Of a stretch of DNA of 64,000 nucleotides, positions 45,873 to 54,306 are shown in pieces. Numbering within the stretch: position 1 is the first letter of the stretch; each line of letters begins with the position of its first letter. Both the position numbers and the translations under genes were made by a program. The stretch is from Imperialibacter sp040222385 (lineage in GTDB: Bacteria; Bacteroidota; Bacteroidia; Cytophagales; Cyclobacteriaceae), in the NCBI RefSeq assembly GCF_040222385.1, contig NZ_JAVKDF010000022.1:434001-498000 (forward strand), written 5' to 3'. The notes beneath the pieces were generated by a model. That model worked only from the letters and a program-made list of their open reading frames with translations, was not told the origin of the DNA and searched no databases.

Positions 45873-45983
45873 CGATAAGTTTTTGGGAAAAACTTTATGT
45901 TCTTCGTTCTGCATCGTTTTTAATAAATTAGTTACTTCACATTTCTCAAGTCACCAAGCGGGTTTTCTGAAAAAGCAGTTATT

Positions 45984-46577
45984 ATGGATCCTAAGTTGTT
46001 AGGCACAAAATATGACAAAATTGCCCAATGGTGGCACGAAGGACACCTTGCCTCCAACTATGGCGTAGATCAAATCAAAAGGGCGATCACCTATTCTCCC
46101 AACAAAAGAAACGCTCTGGATGTCGGCTGCGGCAGTGGCGGAAGAATAATGAAAGAGCTGCTTGCCAGCGGCTTTAGTATAACAGGGCTAGACGTGTCGA
46201 GCCAAATGATTGAAATTGCCAGGGCCAATCACCCGGAGGTTAATTTCCTTAATGAAGATATTTGTACATGGCGACCATCAGCAAAATTCGACTTTATTGT
46301 TGCCTGGGACAGCATATTTCACCTGCCTTTCAAATCACAAAAGCCCGTCGTTTCCAAACTTTGTGCAATGCTGAATAACGATGGCATACTCATCTATTCA
46401 TTTGGCAACGACTACGGAGAGCACGAAAACAAATGGAGAGATGACACTTTCTATTACAGCACGATCGGCATCACTGAAAACCTTCGGGTGATCTCGGAAA
46501 GCAGTTGCCGGTGTATGCACCTGGAACTGGATCAGTATCCTCAGAAGCACGTATACGTCATTGTTCAAAGAATCTGA
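45984..46577 (+). CDS. Class I SAM-dependent methyltransferase
   Basis: 197-residue methyltransferase with motif I LDVGCGSGGR, motif II acidic residue in ITGLDVSS, and motif IV DFIVAWDSIFHLPF. Similar to small-molecule methyltransferases of the UbiE/BioC kind; substrate unknown. It is divergent from mnmA and is followed after 11 bp by an ankyrin-like gene, so the two probably share a transcript. Confidence 0.83.
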   Translation: MDPKLLGTKYDKIAQWWHEGHLASNYGVDQIKRAITYSPNKRNALDVGCGSGGRIMKELLASGFSITGLDVSSQMIEIARANHPEVNFLNEDICTWRPSAKFDFIVAWDSIFHLPFKSQKPVVSKLCAMLNNDGILIYSFGNDYGEHENKWRDDTFYYSTIGITENLRVISESSCRCMHLELDQYPQKHVYVIVQRI

Positions 46578-46588
46578 AGCCATTCACA

Positions 46589-47335
46589 ATGAAGCCTTTG
46601 AAAGCCATCATCACCCAAATTGAACTCCATTCTGTGGAAGGCATTAGGAAGTGCTTTGAAGAGGGAGTCAACCCAAATGGCCTTTTCCGGGATGAGCCCC
46701 TCATCTACGAGCTCACCAGCGAGTATACCCGAAGTCCCCGATTTAAGGCGTGCGTGAAGGCTTTTGTTGAAGCGGGGCTGGAGTTTGAGGACAAGGCTTT
46801 ACTTGCCGTACTTTTAGATGATGCTGAGTCTCTTTCCCGGGAAATAGCGACTAGCCCTTCCCTCGTTTCCAAAAAATACTCTTTAAGGTGTGCTTATACA
46901 CCCTTATTTGAGGCGACGCTTCTTCATATCTGCGCAGAGTTCAATCATGTAGCATGTGCAGCGGTATTGGTTGAGAATGGCGCTAACGTTAATGCAAAAG
47001 CTGGAGTTGATGCGCATGGTTTTGGCGGGCAGACTCCCATATTCCACACTGTGAGTCAGAACAACAATCAGTCGGTTGATATGCTCAACTTTTGCCTGGA
47101 TAATGGCGCTGACCTGCAAATTACTGTGTCTGGCATTATTTGGGGGAAAGGCTACCCCTGGGAAACCCTCATTCCCTCTGTCAATCCGATCAGCTACGCA
47201 ATGATGGGCCTCCTTCCTCAAATGCACAGAAACGAGACCACAGTATCGGCTACTGTGAGCAGGCTGCTTCACAGGGCTTATGGCATCGATTATAAACCTT
47301 TAAATGTGCCCAACGCCTACTTGAGGGGAAGTTGA
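46589..47335 (+). CDS. Ankyrin-repeat protein
   Basis: 248-residue protein with ankyrin-type repeats: a clear one is THE segment LLHICAEFNHVACAAVLVENGANVNAK, read here only by its parts (LLHICAEFNHVACAAVL and ENGANVNAK), and another is GQTPIFHTVSQNNNQSV with CLDNGADL. Ankyrin repeats mediate protein contacts. I start at ATG 46589 (MKPLKAIITQ); the frame continues upstream only within the methyltransferase gene. No signal peptide, so probably cytoplasmic. Function unknown. Confidence 0.78.
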   Translation: MKPLKAIITQIELHSVEGIRKCFEEGVNPNGLFRDEPLIYELTSEYTRSPRFKACVKAFVEAGLEFEDKALLAVLLDDAESLSREIATSPSLVSKKYSLRCAYTPLFEATLLHICAEFNHVACAAVLVENGANVNAKAGVDAHGFGGQTPIFHTVSQNNNQSVDMLNFCLDNGADLQITVSGIIWGKGYPWETLIPSVNPISYAMMGLLPQMHRNETTVSATVSRLLHRAYGIDYKPLNVPNAYLRGS

Positions 47336-47485
47336 ATGAATGTTCTTTGTGATGAATGTCGCCAGCGCTACAAATCACTTTCTTCTTTCACCTTCAAATT
47401 GGCTGATTGCTTATTATAGGCTAGTTTGATTTCGTAATCAACATACGCTCGCTCAAAACACGGGCACTTCCTTGAGTACCTACCC

Positions 47486-48442
47486 ATGGCGAAATATCTT
47501 CTATCGATAGTTTTCATCTGCCTTTCTCGTTTAGTCATCGCACAAGGTTGCAGCGATGCAGGCTTCTGTACCATGGGAGCCATGAAACCAGACCAGGGCT
47601 ACAATAGAAGGATTCAGATAAAGCTCAGATCCGTCGAGCTAACGCACTACGTTGGTTTCACCAAATTTGGCGATGTGATCTACAATTACGTTCCGGAGGT
47701 CAATATCGGAATGAATGGCAGAACTACCCTTCAAATGAAACTACCTTACGTGCGGGTCGACGGTGCCCTTGCGACCACGGCTGGCGTTGGGGACTTAAGC
47801 CTGAGTTTAACCAGAAATATTGTTCAGAGGGAAGTCTATCAGGTAAATGCCACCATCGGCACAAAGCTTCCCACTGGTAATTCTAATATAAAAACAGCGG
47901 AAGGACTGTCGCTCCCGATGTACAACCAAACCGGACTCGGCAGCTACGATGCTATCGCTGGTATTTCCTTTATCAACTCAAAATGGTTGATAGCCACCGG
48001 CATCCAAAAGCCGTTTGGAGAAAACAGCAATGAGTTTCTGTGGAGCGATTGGGATGGAAGCCCGCTTGAAAGCAAAGCCAACGAATACACACAAGCCAGA
48101 GCCCTGGTGAGAGGGACAGATGTCATGTTTAGGGTAGAGCGCAATTTCCGGTTCACCAATTTCAATTTCAGCACAGGCTTGTTACCTATTTACAGGCTCA
48201 CAGCCGATGTCATCAGATTACCAAAGCTCGACTCAGAAGGAAACTTTATCAAATACTACGATCATATAGTGACTGAATCGACAGGTCTGGCTCTGACCTT
48301 GATTGTCAGCGGAGGGTACGAATTCAACAGCAGGCTGGGCATAAAAGTGATCAACGGCTTCAGGTTGAAACAAAGATTCAAAAACGCCGATGGATTGTCG
48401 AGAGAGCTTGTCAATAATATTTCCTTGGTCTACAAATTTTGA
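47486..48442 (+). CDS. Outer-membrane beta-barrel protein, paralog 1
   Basis: 318-residue protein with signal peptide (YLLSIVFICLSRLVIAQ). The mature N-terminus begins with GCSDAGFCTMGAMKPDQGYN, two cysteines six residues apart, and is followed by amphipathic strands (LTHYVGFTKFGDVIYNYVPE) and ends VNNISLVYKF, with a terminal aromatic typical of outer-membrane barrels. The next gene is a paralog with the same N-terminal motif, then a CHAT-protease gene with no gap. A transporter/secretin-like role is possible but not shown; the family is unnamed to me. Confidence 0.78.
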   Translation: MAKYLLSIVFICLSRLVIAQGCSDAGFCTMGAMKPDQGYNRRIQIKLRSVELTHYVGFTKFGDVIYNYVPEVNIGMNGRTTLQMKLPYVRVDGALATTAGVGDLSLSLTRNIVQREVYQVNATIGTKLPTGNSNIKTAEGLSLPMYNQTGLGSYDAIAGISFINSKWLIATGIQKPFGENSNEFLWSDWDGSPLESKANEYTQARALVRGTDVMFRVERNFRFTNFNFSTGLLPIYRLTADVIRLPKLDSEGNFIKYYDHIVTESTGLALTLIVSGGYEFNSRLGIKVINGFRLKQRFKNADGLSRELVNNISLVYKF

Positions 48443-48570
48443 TTGAACGTTGTCTACTATATAGCAAACAAGCCCTTACCAGTCACGGAAACGGCTTTCA
48501 AAGCACTCCAATCTATCTCAAGAACCCGTGTTACTCTCATTTTTCTTTTAGAAGATCAAGTCAAAAGCGT

Positions 48571-48578
48571 TACATTTG
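48571..48578 (+). promoter_or_regulatory. -7 promoter element of the second barrel gene
   Basis: TACATTTG matches the TAnnTTTG consensus exactly, with TTTT 21 bp upstream at the -33 position. It would give a start near 48584 and a leader of about 75 nt for paralog 2 and the CHAT gene, separate from paralog 1. Confidence 0.5.
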
Positions 48579-48658
48579 AACTTTGGTCAATCCAATAATA
48601 CGGATATTTTTTTCATATTAGTTCACCGAAGCGATTCGTAGAAATCATCATTTATTCT

Positions 48659-49609
48659 ATGAAGTACAAACTTTTATTTTTTTCCTTACTTATCACCCGC
48701 TTAAGTTGGTCACAGGGCTGTAGCGACGCCGGCTTTTGTACCATGGGTGCTATGAAACCTGATCAAGGCTACAATAGCCGTATTCAGGTTAAACTGCGGT
48801 CGATAGAGTTCACCCACTATGTCGGTCTGACAAGGTTCAAAGACGTGGTCTACAACTATGTGGCCGATGTAAATGTAGGTCTCAACAGCAAAACTACTGT
48901 TCAATTGAAAGTGCCTTATGTTTTCGTCGACGGTGCGCTGGCCAATACCAACGGAATTGGCGATTTGAGTGTCAGCTTAACCCGGAACATCATTAACAGG
49001 GAGGCATTTCAGGTAAATGCCACTGTGGGATCCAAAATCCCCACAGGGGATGCCAATATCAAGAATGTCGAGGGGCAATCGTTGCCCATGTATAACCAAA
49101 CAGGACTTGGTACCTACGACGCTGTGGCTGGTATTTCCTTCATTACTTCCAAATGGCTGCTGGCAACTGGTATTCAACGACCTTTTGGTGATATTAATAG
49201 CACCTTTCTCTGGAGCGACTGGATTGGTGATCCGCTGGAAAAAAAGGCATTGGAGTACACGCAAGCAAGGTCTCTGGTGAGAGGAACTGATATCATGTTC
49301 AGGGTGGAGCGCAACTTCAGGTTTACAAATTTCAACTTCAGCACAGGGCTTTTGCCAATTTACAGACTCAACAAAGACATAATTAATATACCAGTCCTGG
49401 AAGGCGATCAGGTAGTTGGCTACACAGACAAAATCATTGATGGCTCGGAGGGACTGGCGCTAACGCTGCTGATCAGTGGGGGCTATCAGTTCAACACAAG
49501 ACTTGGCATCAAAATGATCAATGGTTTCCGGTTGGTGAAACGACCTACTAACCCTGACGGGCTGTCGAGAGAGTTTGTCAACAATGTTTCATTCATTTAT
49601 AAATTCTAA
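48659..49609 (+). CDS. Outer-membrane beta-barrel protein, paralog 2
   Basis: 316-residue paralog of the preceding gene, clearly from a tandem duplication: the mature N-terminal motif GCSDAGFCTMGAMKPDQGYN is the same, and long blocks such as RVERNFRFTNFNFSTGLLPI are the same. Substitutions are spread over the rest, so both copies are old and maintained. Signal peptide LLFFSLLITRLSWS. It ends with TAA directly followed by the ATG of the CHAT gene, so barrel and protease are translated together. Function unknown. Confidence 0.8.
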   Translation: MKYKLLFFSLLITRLSWSQGCSDAGFCTMGAMKPDQGYNSRIQVKLRSIEFTHYVGLTRFKDVVYNYVADVNVGLNSKTTVQLKVPYVFVDGALANTNGIGDLSVSLTRNIINREAFQVNATVGSKIPTGDANIKNVEGQSLPMYNQTGLGTYDAVAGISFITSKWLLATGIQRPFGDINSTFLWSDWIGDPLEKKALEYTQARSLVRGTDIMFRVERNFRFTNFNFSTGLLPIYRLNKDIINIPVLEGDQVVGYTDKIIDGSEGLALTLLISGGYQFNTRLGIKMINGFRLVKRPTNPDGLSREFVNNVSFIYKF

Positions 49610-52294
49610 ATGAAACAAATCAACCTATTTTTCTGGCTCTTTCTGTCTATCTCTATTACTAGCCAGGCACAGGAGTTCTTGCTCGAGCAAGCAGAAAACG
49701 AGCAAATCAAGGCTAACTACGCTGAGGCCTACGATCATTTCGAAGAGGCCTCCGCCAGTTTTCTCAAAGCCAACCAAAAAGAACAGGCTGCACTCTGCCA
49801 GCTTCGCATGGCGGAATGCCAGCTGGCCATGGGTGAACCACAGTGGGCTCAGGCCATTGTTCAGAGCGACGAGTTGGCGGAGATTATTAAGGGGTCTGGC
49901 AATCTCAGAGCAATATCCAAGAATATCCTAGGCGATATTTACCTCAGGTCTGGAAGAAACGACCTGGCGCTGGAAGAGCTCCTCGAAGCTGAGAAGCTAC
50001 TTCCTGCCAATAGCCTTGAACAAGCGAAGTGCTACAACGACCTGGGGGTGGTGTACTGGAACAACGGCAACCGGGAGCTGGCCCTGCAATACCATGAAAA
50101 GGCATTAAGCATTCGCCAATCGGCGGGCGCAGGTAAGGCTGTGTTGCTTGCGGATTCCTACAACAACATCGGGCTTATTTATTTGCAAGACCTGCCCTCC
50201 TTCGCTGTCGACTATTTCAACAAAGCACTGGCTATTTACAAAGACAACCTCGGTGACAACCACCCCAAAGTAGCCAGCGGATACAGTAACCTGGCGTTCG
50301 CCACCGCTAACCAGGGAAGCTACGACAAGGCGATAACCTACCTCGACCAGGTAATGACTATTTGGAATGCCACCTACTCTGGTGACCACCCCAATAAGGC
50401 CTTTACCACCAGCAACAAAGGCCGTGTGACTGAGATGAAGGGAGCACTTGAAGAAGCACTGGCGTTCCAGAGAGTAGCGCTGCAAATGTACCAAAACCTC
50501 TATGGAGAAAAGCATCCGGAAATAGCCAATACGTATTTTCTCATCGGCTCGATTTACCAAAAACAAAATAAGTTTGGGTTGGCGGTGGAAAGTTTTCAAA
50601 AGTCCATTTATGCAAACCTCTACTCCCAGAACTATCAGACCATCTATGACGTACCAGCACTAAAAGACTATTATAACGCCGACATCCTTCTCTCCTCCCT
50701 GCAATCCAAGGCAAAGAACATGGAGGCGCTGCATTTCGAGAAAACGCTGAAGCTCCGTGACATTGACGGGGCACTTGCTACCTACATTGCCTGTGATGAA
50801 TTGATCACCAGCATCCGACAGATTCGGTTAAACGAGGCTGACAAACTGAGACTGGGTGCTGTGGCGTATGAGGTGTATGAAAACGGCATTAGTACTGCCC
50901 TCTATTTGAGCGAACGAACTTTCAAGAAGCAGTACTACCAGAAGCTCGCTTTCAATTTCTGTGAACGGAGCAAGTCGGCGGTGCTTTTGGATGCTATTAA
51001 CGATACCAAAGCCAAGCACTTCGCCGGCATCCCGGACGAGGAGCTAGCGCTGGAAGACAGCTTAAAGGATCAGATTATCTTTATCGAACAAAAGCTGGCG
51101 AGCGGCAAACTTTCGGCTGAAAAAGAAGAAGAGCTGGAGGCAGAACTATTTACCTTTGAATCCGCCTTAAGGAGCTTTATTGAAAAGTTGGAAGATCAGT
51201 ACCCGGAATACTTCAATCTCAAATATAGCAACACCCTCGCTTCAGTGGAAACGTTGCAACCACTCCTGAGTGAGAGTCAAGGAATCCTCTCCTATTTCAT
51301 AGGTGAAGAAAATGTATATGTCTTTCTGGTCACAAGCAACCGGCTTAATGCTACCACAATTAAAAAAGACACTAATTTCGCCAGGAACATTGTCGGGTTG
51401 AGGAACGCCATCAAGTACAGGCAGCAGGAAGTGTTCCAAAAAGCTTCCGAAGCACTGCACGAACAGCTTATTCCCAAAGTACCGGCCTCCATCAGTTCGC
51501 TTGTGGTACTCCCTGATGGCCCAATTAGCGCTGTACCTTTCGAGTCGTTGGTGACCGGTGACAACAAAGATGGCACTATCAACTACCTCATTAGTGAAAA
51601 AGTCATTTCGTATGACTACTCAGCTACACTTCTTGCGGAACGAATCGCCAGTAAGTCATCCAGCACGGGAAATGGCATTTTATTATCAGCGCCGCTTTCT
51701 TTCGAAAAGAACGAAGTGGTCATGCAGACGCTGCCAGATACGGAAAAAGAAGTGAAGGAGATCAAGTTTCTATTTACCGGATCCGACCAGGAGGCAAACC
51801 TTATGTTGAGTGCTTCCGCTTCGGAGAGCTTCATTAAGTCGGATGAACTGGGGCAGTACAAATTTTTGCATTTCGCCACCCATGGCATGGTGAATGAGGC
51901 CAAGCCAGAGCTTTCGAGGATTTTCCTCTCGCCAGGAAATGATGAAGACGGCAGCCTTTATTCCGGAGAGATCTACAGCCTTGGGATCAATGCCGATTTG
52001 GTCAACCTGTCTGCTTGCGAAACGGGTCTTGGCAAGGTTACCCGTGGTGAAGGCATTATTGGCCTGAGCAGAGCACTGATGTACGCCGGAGCCAAAAACC
52101 TGATCGTTTCCCTGTGGCAGGTGGCCGATGCATCGACCGCATCCCTGATGATCGAGTTTTATAAGCAGCACCTTTATCACTCAAACAATAACCTTTTCGC
52201 AGATGATCTGCGAAAGGCAAAACTAAGCCTGCTCAATTCTGAAAACTACAAGGATCCGTACTACTGGGCCCCGTTTATTTTGGTAGGTTTGTGA
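49610..52294 (+). CDS. Secreted TPR-CHAT domain putative protease
   Basis: 894-residue protein with signal peptide (INLFFWLFLSISITSQA), then many TPR units (residues about 25-360, for example AKCYNDLGVVYWNNGNRELA and YSNLAFATANQGSYDKAI) in the kinesin-light-chain style, a linking helical region and a C-terminal CHAT domain. The caspase-like dyad is visible: His758 in HFATHGMV and Cys803 in LSACETG. CHAT proteases such as separase-like and Craspase-type enzymes cleave partners recruited by repeats. It starts right after the second barrel gene. A periplasmic or surface location is unusual for CHAT proteins outside Bacteroidota. Target unknown. Confidence 0.9.
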   Translation: MKQINLFFWLFLSISITSQAQEFLLEQAENEQIKANYAEAYDHFEEASASFLKANQKEQAALCQLRMAECQLAMGEPQWAQAIVQSDELAEIIKGSGNLRAISKNILGDIYLRSGRNDLALEELLEAEKLLPANSLEQAKCYNDLGVVYWNNGNRELALQYHEKALSIRQSAGAGKAVLLADSYNNIGLIYLQDLPSFAVDYFNKALAIYKDNLGDNHPKVASGYSNLAFATANQGSYDKAITYLDQVMTIWNATYSGDHPNKAFTTSNKGRVTEMKGALEEALAFQRVALQMYQNLYGEKHPEIANTYFLIGSIYQKQNKFGLAVESFQKSIYANLYSQNYQTIYDVPALKDYYNADILLSSLQSKAKNMEALHFEKTLKLRDIDGALATYIACDELITSIRQIRLNEADKLRLGAVAYEVYENGISTALYLSERTFKKQYYQKLAFNFCERSKSAVLLDAINDTKAKHFAGIPDEELALEDSLKDQIIFIEQKLASGKLSAEKEEELEAELFTFESALRSFIEKLEDQYPEYFNLKYSNTLASVETLQPLLSESQGILSYFIGEENVYVFLVTSNRLNATTIKKDTNFARNIVGLRNAIKYRQQEVFQKASEALHEQLIPKVPASISSLVVLPDGPISAVPFESLVTGDNKDGTINYLISEKVISYDYSATLLAERIASKSSSTGNGILLSAPLSFEKNEVVMQTLPDTEKEVKEIKFLFTGSDQEANLMLSASASESFIKSDELGQYKFLHFATHGMVNEAKPELSRIFLSPGNDEDGSLYSGEIYSLGINADLVNLSACETGLGKVTRGEGIIGLSRALMYAGAKNLIVSLWQVADASTASLMIEFYKQHLYHSNNNLFADDLRKAKLSLLNSENYKDPYYWAPFILVGL

Positions 52295-52310
52295 CGATTA
52301 CAGCAGTTAC

Positions 52311-52343
52311 TTTGTTCCAATTGGTAGTGAATTGCTAATTTTG
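52311..52343 (+). promoter_or_regulatory. Full Bacteroidota promoter for the MntA/HepT operon
   Basis: TTTG (52311-52314), then 21 bp, then TAATTTTG (52336-52343) reproduces the Bacteroidota -33/-7 arrangement. TGCTA (52333-52337) and TAGCA (52347-52351) form a small inverted repeat over the -7 element, a possible autoregulatory site. Confidence 0.6.
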
Positions 52344-52374
52344 TGATAGCAGAGAATCAATACTATCCGGCGCC

Positions 52375-52665
52375 ATGAAATCGCTCGAAGACATCAAACT
52401 TACTCTTGAGAAAAATAAGCAATACTTGTTCAACAAGTACCCCATTCAATCGATGGCGGTCTTTGGTTCTTATTCAAGAAATGAACAGGTAGCTGACAGT
52501 GACCTTGATGTCTTAGTCGAATTCAACGATAAAATTGGCATAAGATTTATTGACCTGGCCAATGAAATAGAGGAATTGATTGGCTTTACAGTTGATGTGG
52601 TGTCAAGAAACGGAATAAAAGAAAAGTACTTCGAAAAAATCAAATCAGACTTGATTTATGTCTAG
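52375..52665 (+). CDS. mntA: MntA-like nucleotidyltransferase antitoxin
   Basis: 96-residue minimal nucleotidyltransferase. The diagnostic GSx10DxD motif is intact: Gly31-Ser32, ten residues, Asp43-x-Asp45. In type VII systems MntA neutralises HepT by adding AMP to a tyrosine near its active site. It overlaps the hepT start by 8 bp, and a good promoter precedes it. High confidence from motif and partner. Confidence 0.92.
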   Translation: MKSLEDIKLTLEKNKQYLFNKYPIQSMAVFGSYSRNEQVADSDLDVLVEFNDKIGIRFIDLANEIEELIGFTVDVVSRNGIKEKYFEKIKSDLIYV

Positions 52666-53014
52666 CCGTGATCTTCTGTTTCCCCTGGAAGGTATTCTGG
52701 AATCGGCTTTAAAAACCAAAAAGTATACCGAGGGCTTGTCATATGAAACCTTCATTAAGGATGACAAAACAATCGACGCTGTGACTCGTAATTTCGAGAT
52801 CATTGGCGAGGCGTCGAGTCGAATTGACAAAGACTTTAAGATAAACAACCCACATATCGAATGGGATAGGTTAAGAGGCTTCCGCAATCGTATTGTTCAT
52901 GAATACTTTGGGGTAGACTATGAAATTGTTTGGTCGATCATTGAGCAACATCTACAGGTGCTAATCGATAGCATAGAGGATCTTATTAACGAAACCAGAA
53001 ACGACACGAAGTAA
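52658..53014 (+). CDS. hepT: HepT-like HEPN ribonuclease toxin
   Basis: 118-residue HEPN-domain protein of the HepT (DUF86) family. The RNase motif Rx4HxY is present: Arg76, His81, Tyr83 in RNRIVHEYFG. The tyrosine is the residue AMPylated by MntA in characterised pairs. All active residues are intact, so the toxin should be functional. Encoded 8 bp inside the end of mntA, as is usual. Confidence 0.92.
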   Translation: MSSRDLLFPLEGILESALKTKKYTEGLSYETFIKDDKTIDAVTRNFEIIGEASSRIDKDFKINNPHIEWDRLRGFRNRIVHEYFGVDYEIVWSIIEQHLQVLIDSIEDLINETRNDTK

Positions 53015-53030
53015 AAAAGGAAGCATCTTA

Positions 53031-53633
53031 ATGGCATTAAAAGCAATAGTAAAAGTAGGAAGTGTTACCAACCTGAGTGATGCAAGGTATTGTGCCGGCA
53101 TGGGTGTGGATATGCTCGGCTTTGATATCAACCCAGCAAGTGCAGAATACATCAATCCACTAAAGTTTCAGGAAATAACTGGTTGGGTAGCCGGTGTAAA
53201 GCTAGTGGGTGAAGCGCACGGCCTTTCAGAAGAGGATATCAGGGCACAACTAGTTCAATATGAGCTTGATTGTCTGGAAATAAGTGATTTATCCCTGTTG
53301 GAATCACTGAAGCAGACAGACCTAACTTTTATCATAAAGGCCACCACAGAAGCAAACCTTAATTCTGCCGTGACAACGGCCAAGAGCACCCCGGCAGTAG
53401 CGTATATTTTTGCAGAGCTCAATGAGCGATTAACAGTTAGGCAGCTCGTTAGTGCAAGTTCACACGTGGCTCTGCTTGTTGGCTACGACATCAACCCCGA
53501 TCAAGTGGAAGGCCTTTTGGCTTCCGGTAGAGTGAACGGATTTGCACTAAAAGGAAGCCAGGAAGTTAAGCCGGGCTTCAAAGACTATGATGAGCTGGCT
53601 GATATGCTGGAAGCCCTCGAAGCAGACGACTGA
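53031..53633 (+). CDS. TrpF-like TIM-barrel protein lacking the catalytic cysteine
   Basis: 200-residue protein resembling phosphoribosylanthranilate isomerase: AIVKVGSVTNLSDARYCAGM and MLGFDINPASAEYINP line up with the KICGIT start and LGF-x-Y-SPRY segment of TrpF, and PGFKDYDELADML with its end. At the position of the catalytic Cys (KICG) it has Gly (KVGS), and no convincing catalytic Asp is visible in the middle, so isomerase activity is doubtful. No other trp genes are nearby. It follows hepT by 16 bp behind AAGGAAG, perhaps co-transcribed by chance. Likely a repurposed paralog. Confidence 0.7.
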   Translation: MALKAIVKVGSVTNLSDARYCAGMGVDMLGFDINPASAEYINPLKFQEITGWVAGVKLVGEAHGLSEEDIRAQLVQYELDCLEISDLSLLESLKQTDLTFIIKATTEANLNSAVTTAKSTPAVAYIFAELNERLTVRQLVSASSHVALLVGYDINPDQVEGLLASGRVNGFALKGSQEVKPGFKDYDELADMLEALEADD

Positions 53634-53647
53634 AAAGACGAGGCAGC

Positions 53648-54304
53648 CTAGGCAAACCGAAACTTCATGTACTTGATGGTTTCCCCCTTTTCGGTGAAAA
53701 TCAGCTCGTACTTGGTTTTGATCCCGTAGTGCTCTTCCCAAAGGTTGGACTGATAGAGATCAAAAGTGTAGTCCATATCAACGGTTGTGTACTTCTCTTT
53801 CAACAAGTCTAATGTGTACTGAAAGAGTGGCGTGCTATCGGTTTTAAAATACACCCAGCCGTCTTTCTTCAACATGCTTTTGTACATATCAAGAAACCTG
53901 GGTGATGTAAGCCGCCGCTTTTCGTCTCTGTCTTTCGGCCTGGGATCTGGAAAAGTAATCCAAATGGCAGACACCTCCCCTTCTTCAAAAAACTCCTCAA
54001 GCTTCTGAATTTGCGTGCGCAGAAATCCTACATTGGTGAGTCCCAGGGCCTGTGCCCGCTGGCTTCCCTTCCAAATCCTGTCTCCCTTTATATCAACACC
54101 GATAAAGTTTTTGTCGCTGAACCGTTCCGCCAATCCAACAGCGTATTCTCCCCTACCACAGCCAAGCTCGACAACGAGCGGCAAGTCATGGTCAAAAAAT
54201 TCTTTGTTCCACTTGCCTTTTATCGTTTCAAAAAGTGGCTTTCCTTCTTCGAGCACATTTCTGCTTTCACGGTTCTGTATGTACCTATCGGTCTTATTTC
54301 TCAC
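53648..54304 (-). CDS. trmB: tRNA (guanine-N7)-methyltransferase TrmB
   Basis: 218-residue SAM-dependent enzyme that makes m7G46 in tRNA variable loops. Motifs: VVELGCGRGEYAVGLA (SAM site), FIGVDIKGDRIWKG and the family signature ITFPDPRPKDRDEKRRL, followed by SPRFLDMYKSMLKK. It is the last gene of the minus-strand operon, 2 bp after folC, and convergent with the TrpF-like gene. Confidence 0.96.
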   Translation of the reverse strand: MRNKTDRYIQNRESRNVLEEGKPLFETIKGKWNKEFFDHDLPLVVELGCGRGEYAVGLAERFSDKNFIGVDIKGDRIWKGSQRAQALGLTNVGFLRTQIQKLEEFFEEGEVSAIWITFPDPRPKDRDEKRRLTSPRFLDMYKSMLKKDGWVYFKTDSTPLFQYTLDLLKEKYTTVDMDYTFDLYQSNLWEEHYGIKTKYELIFTEKGETIKYMKFRFA

Positions 54305-54306
54305 TA

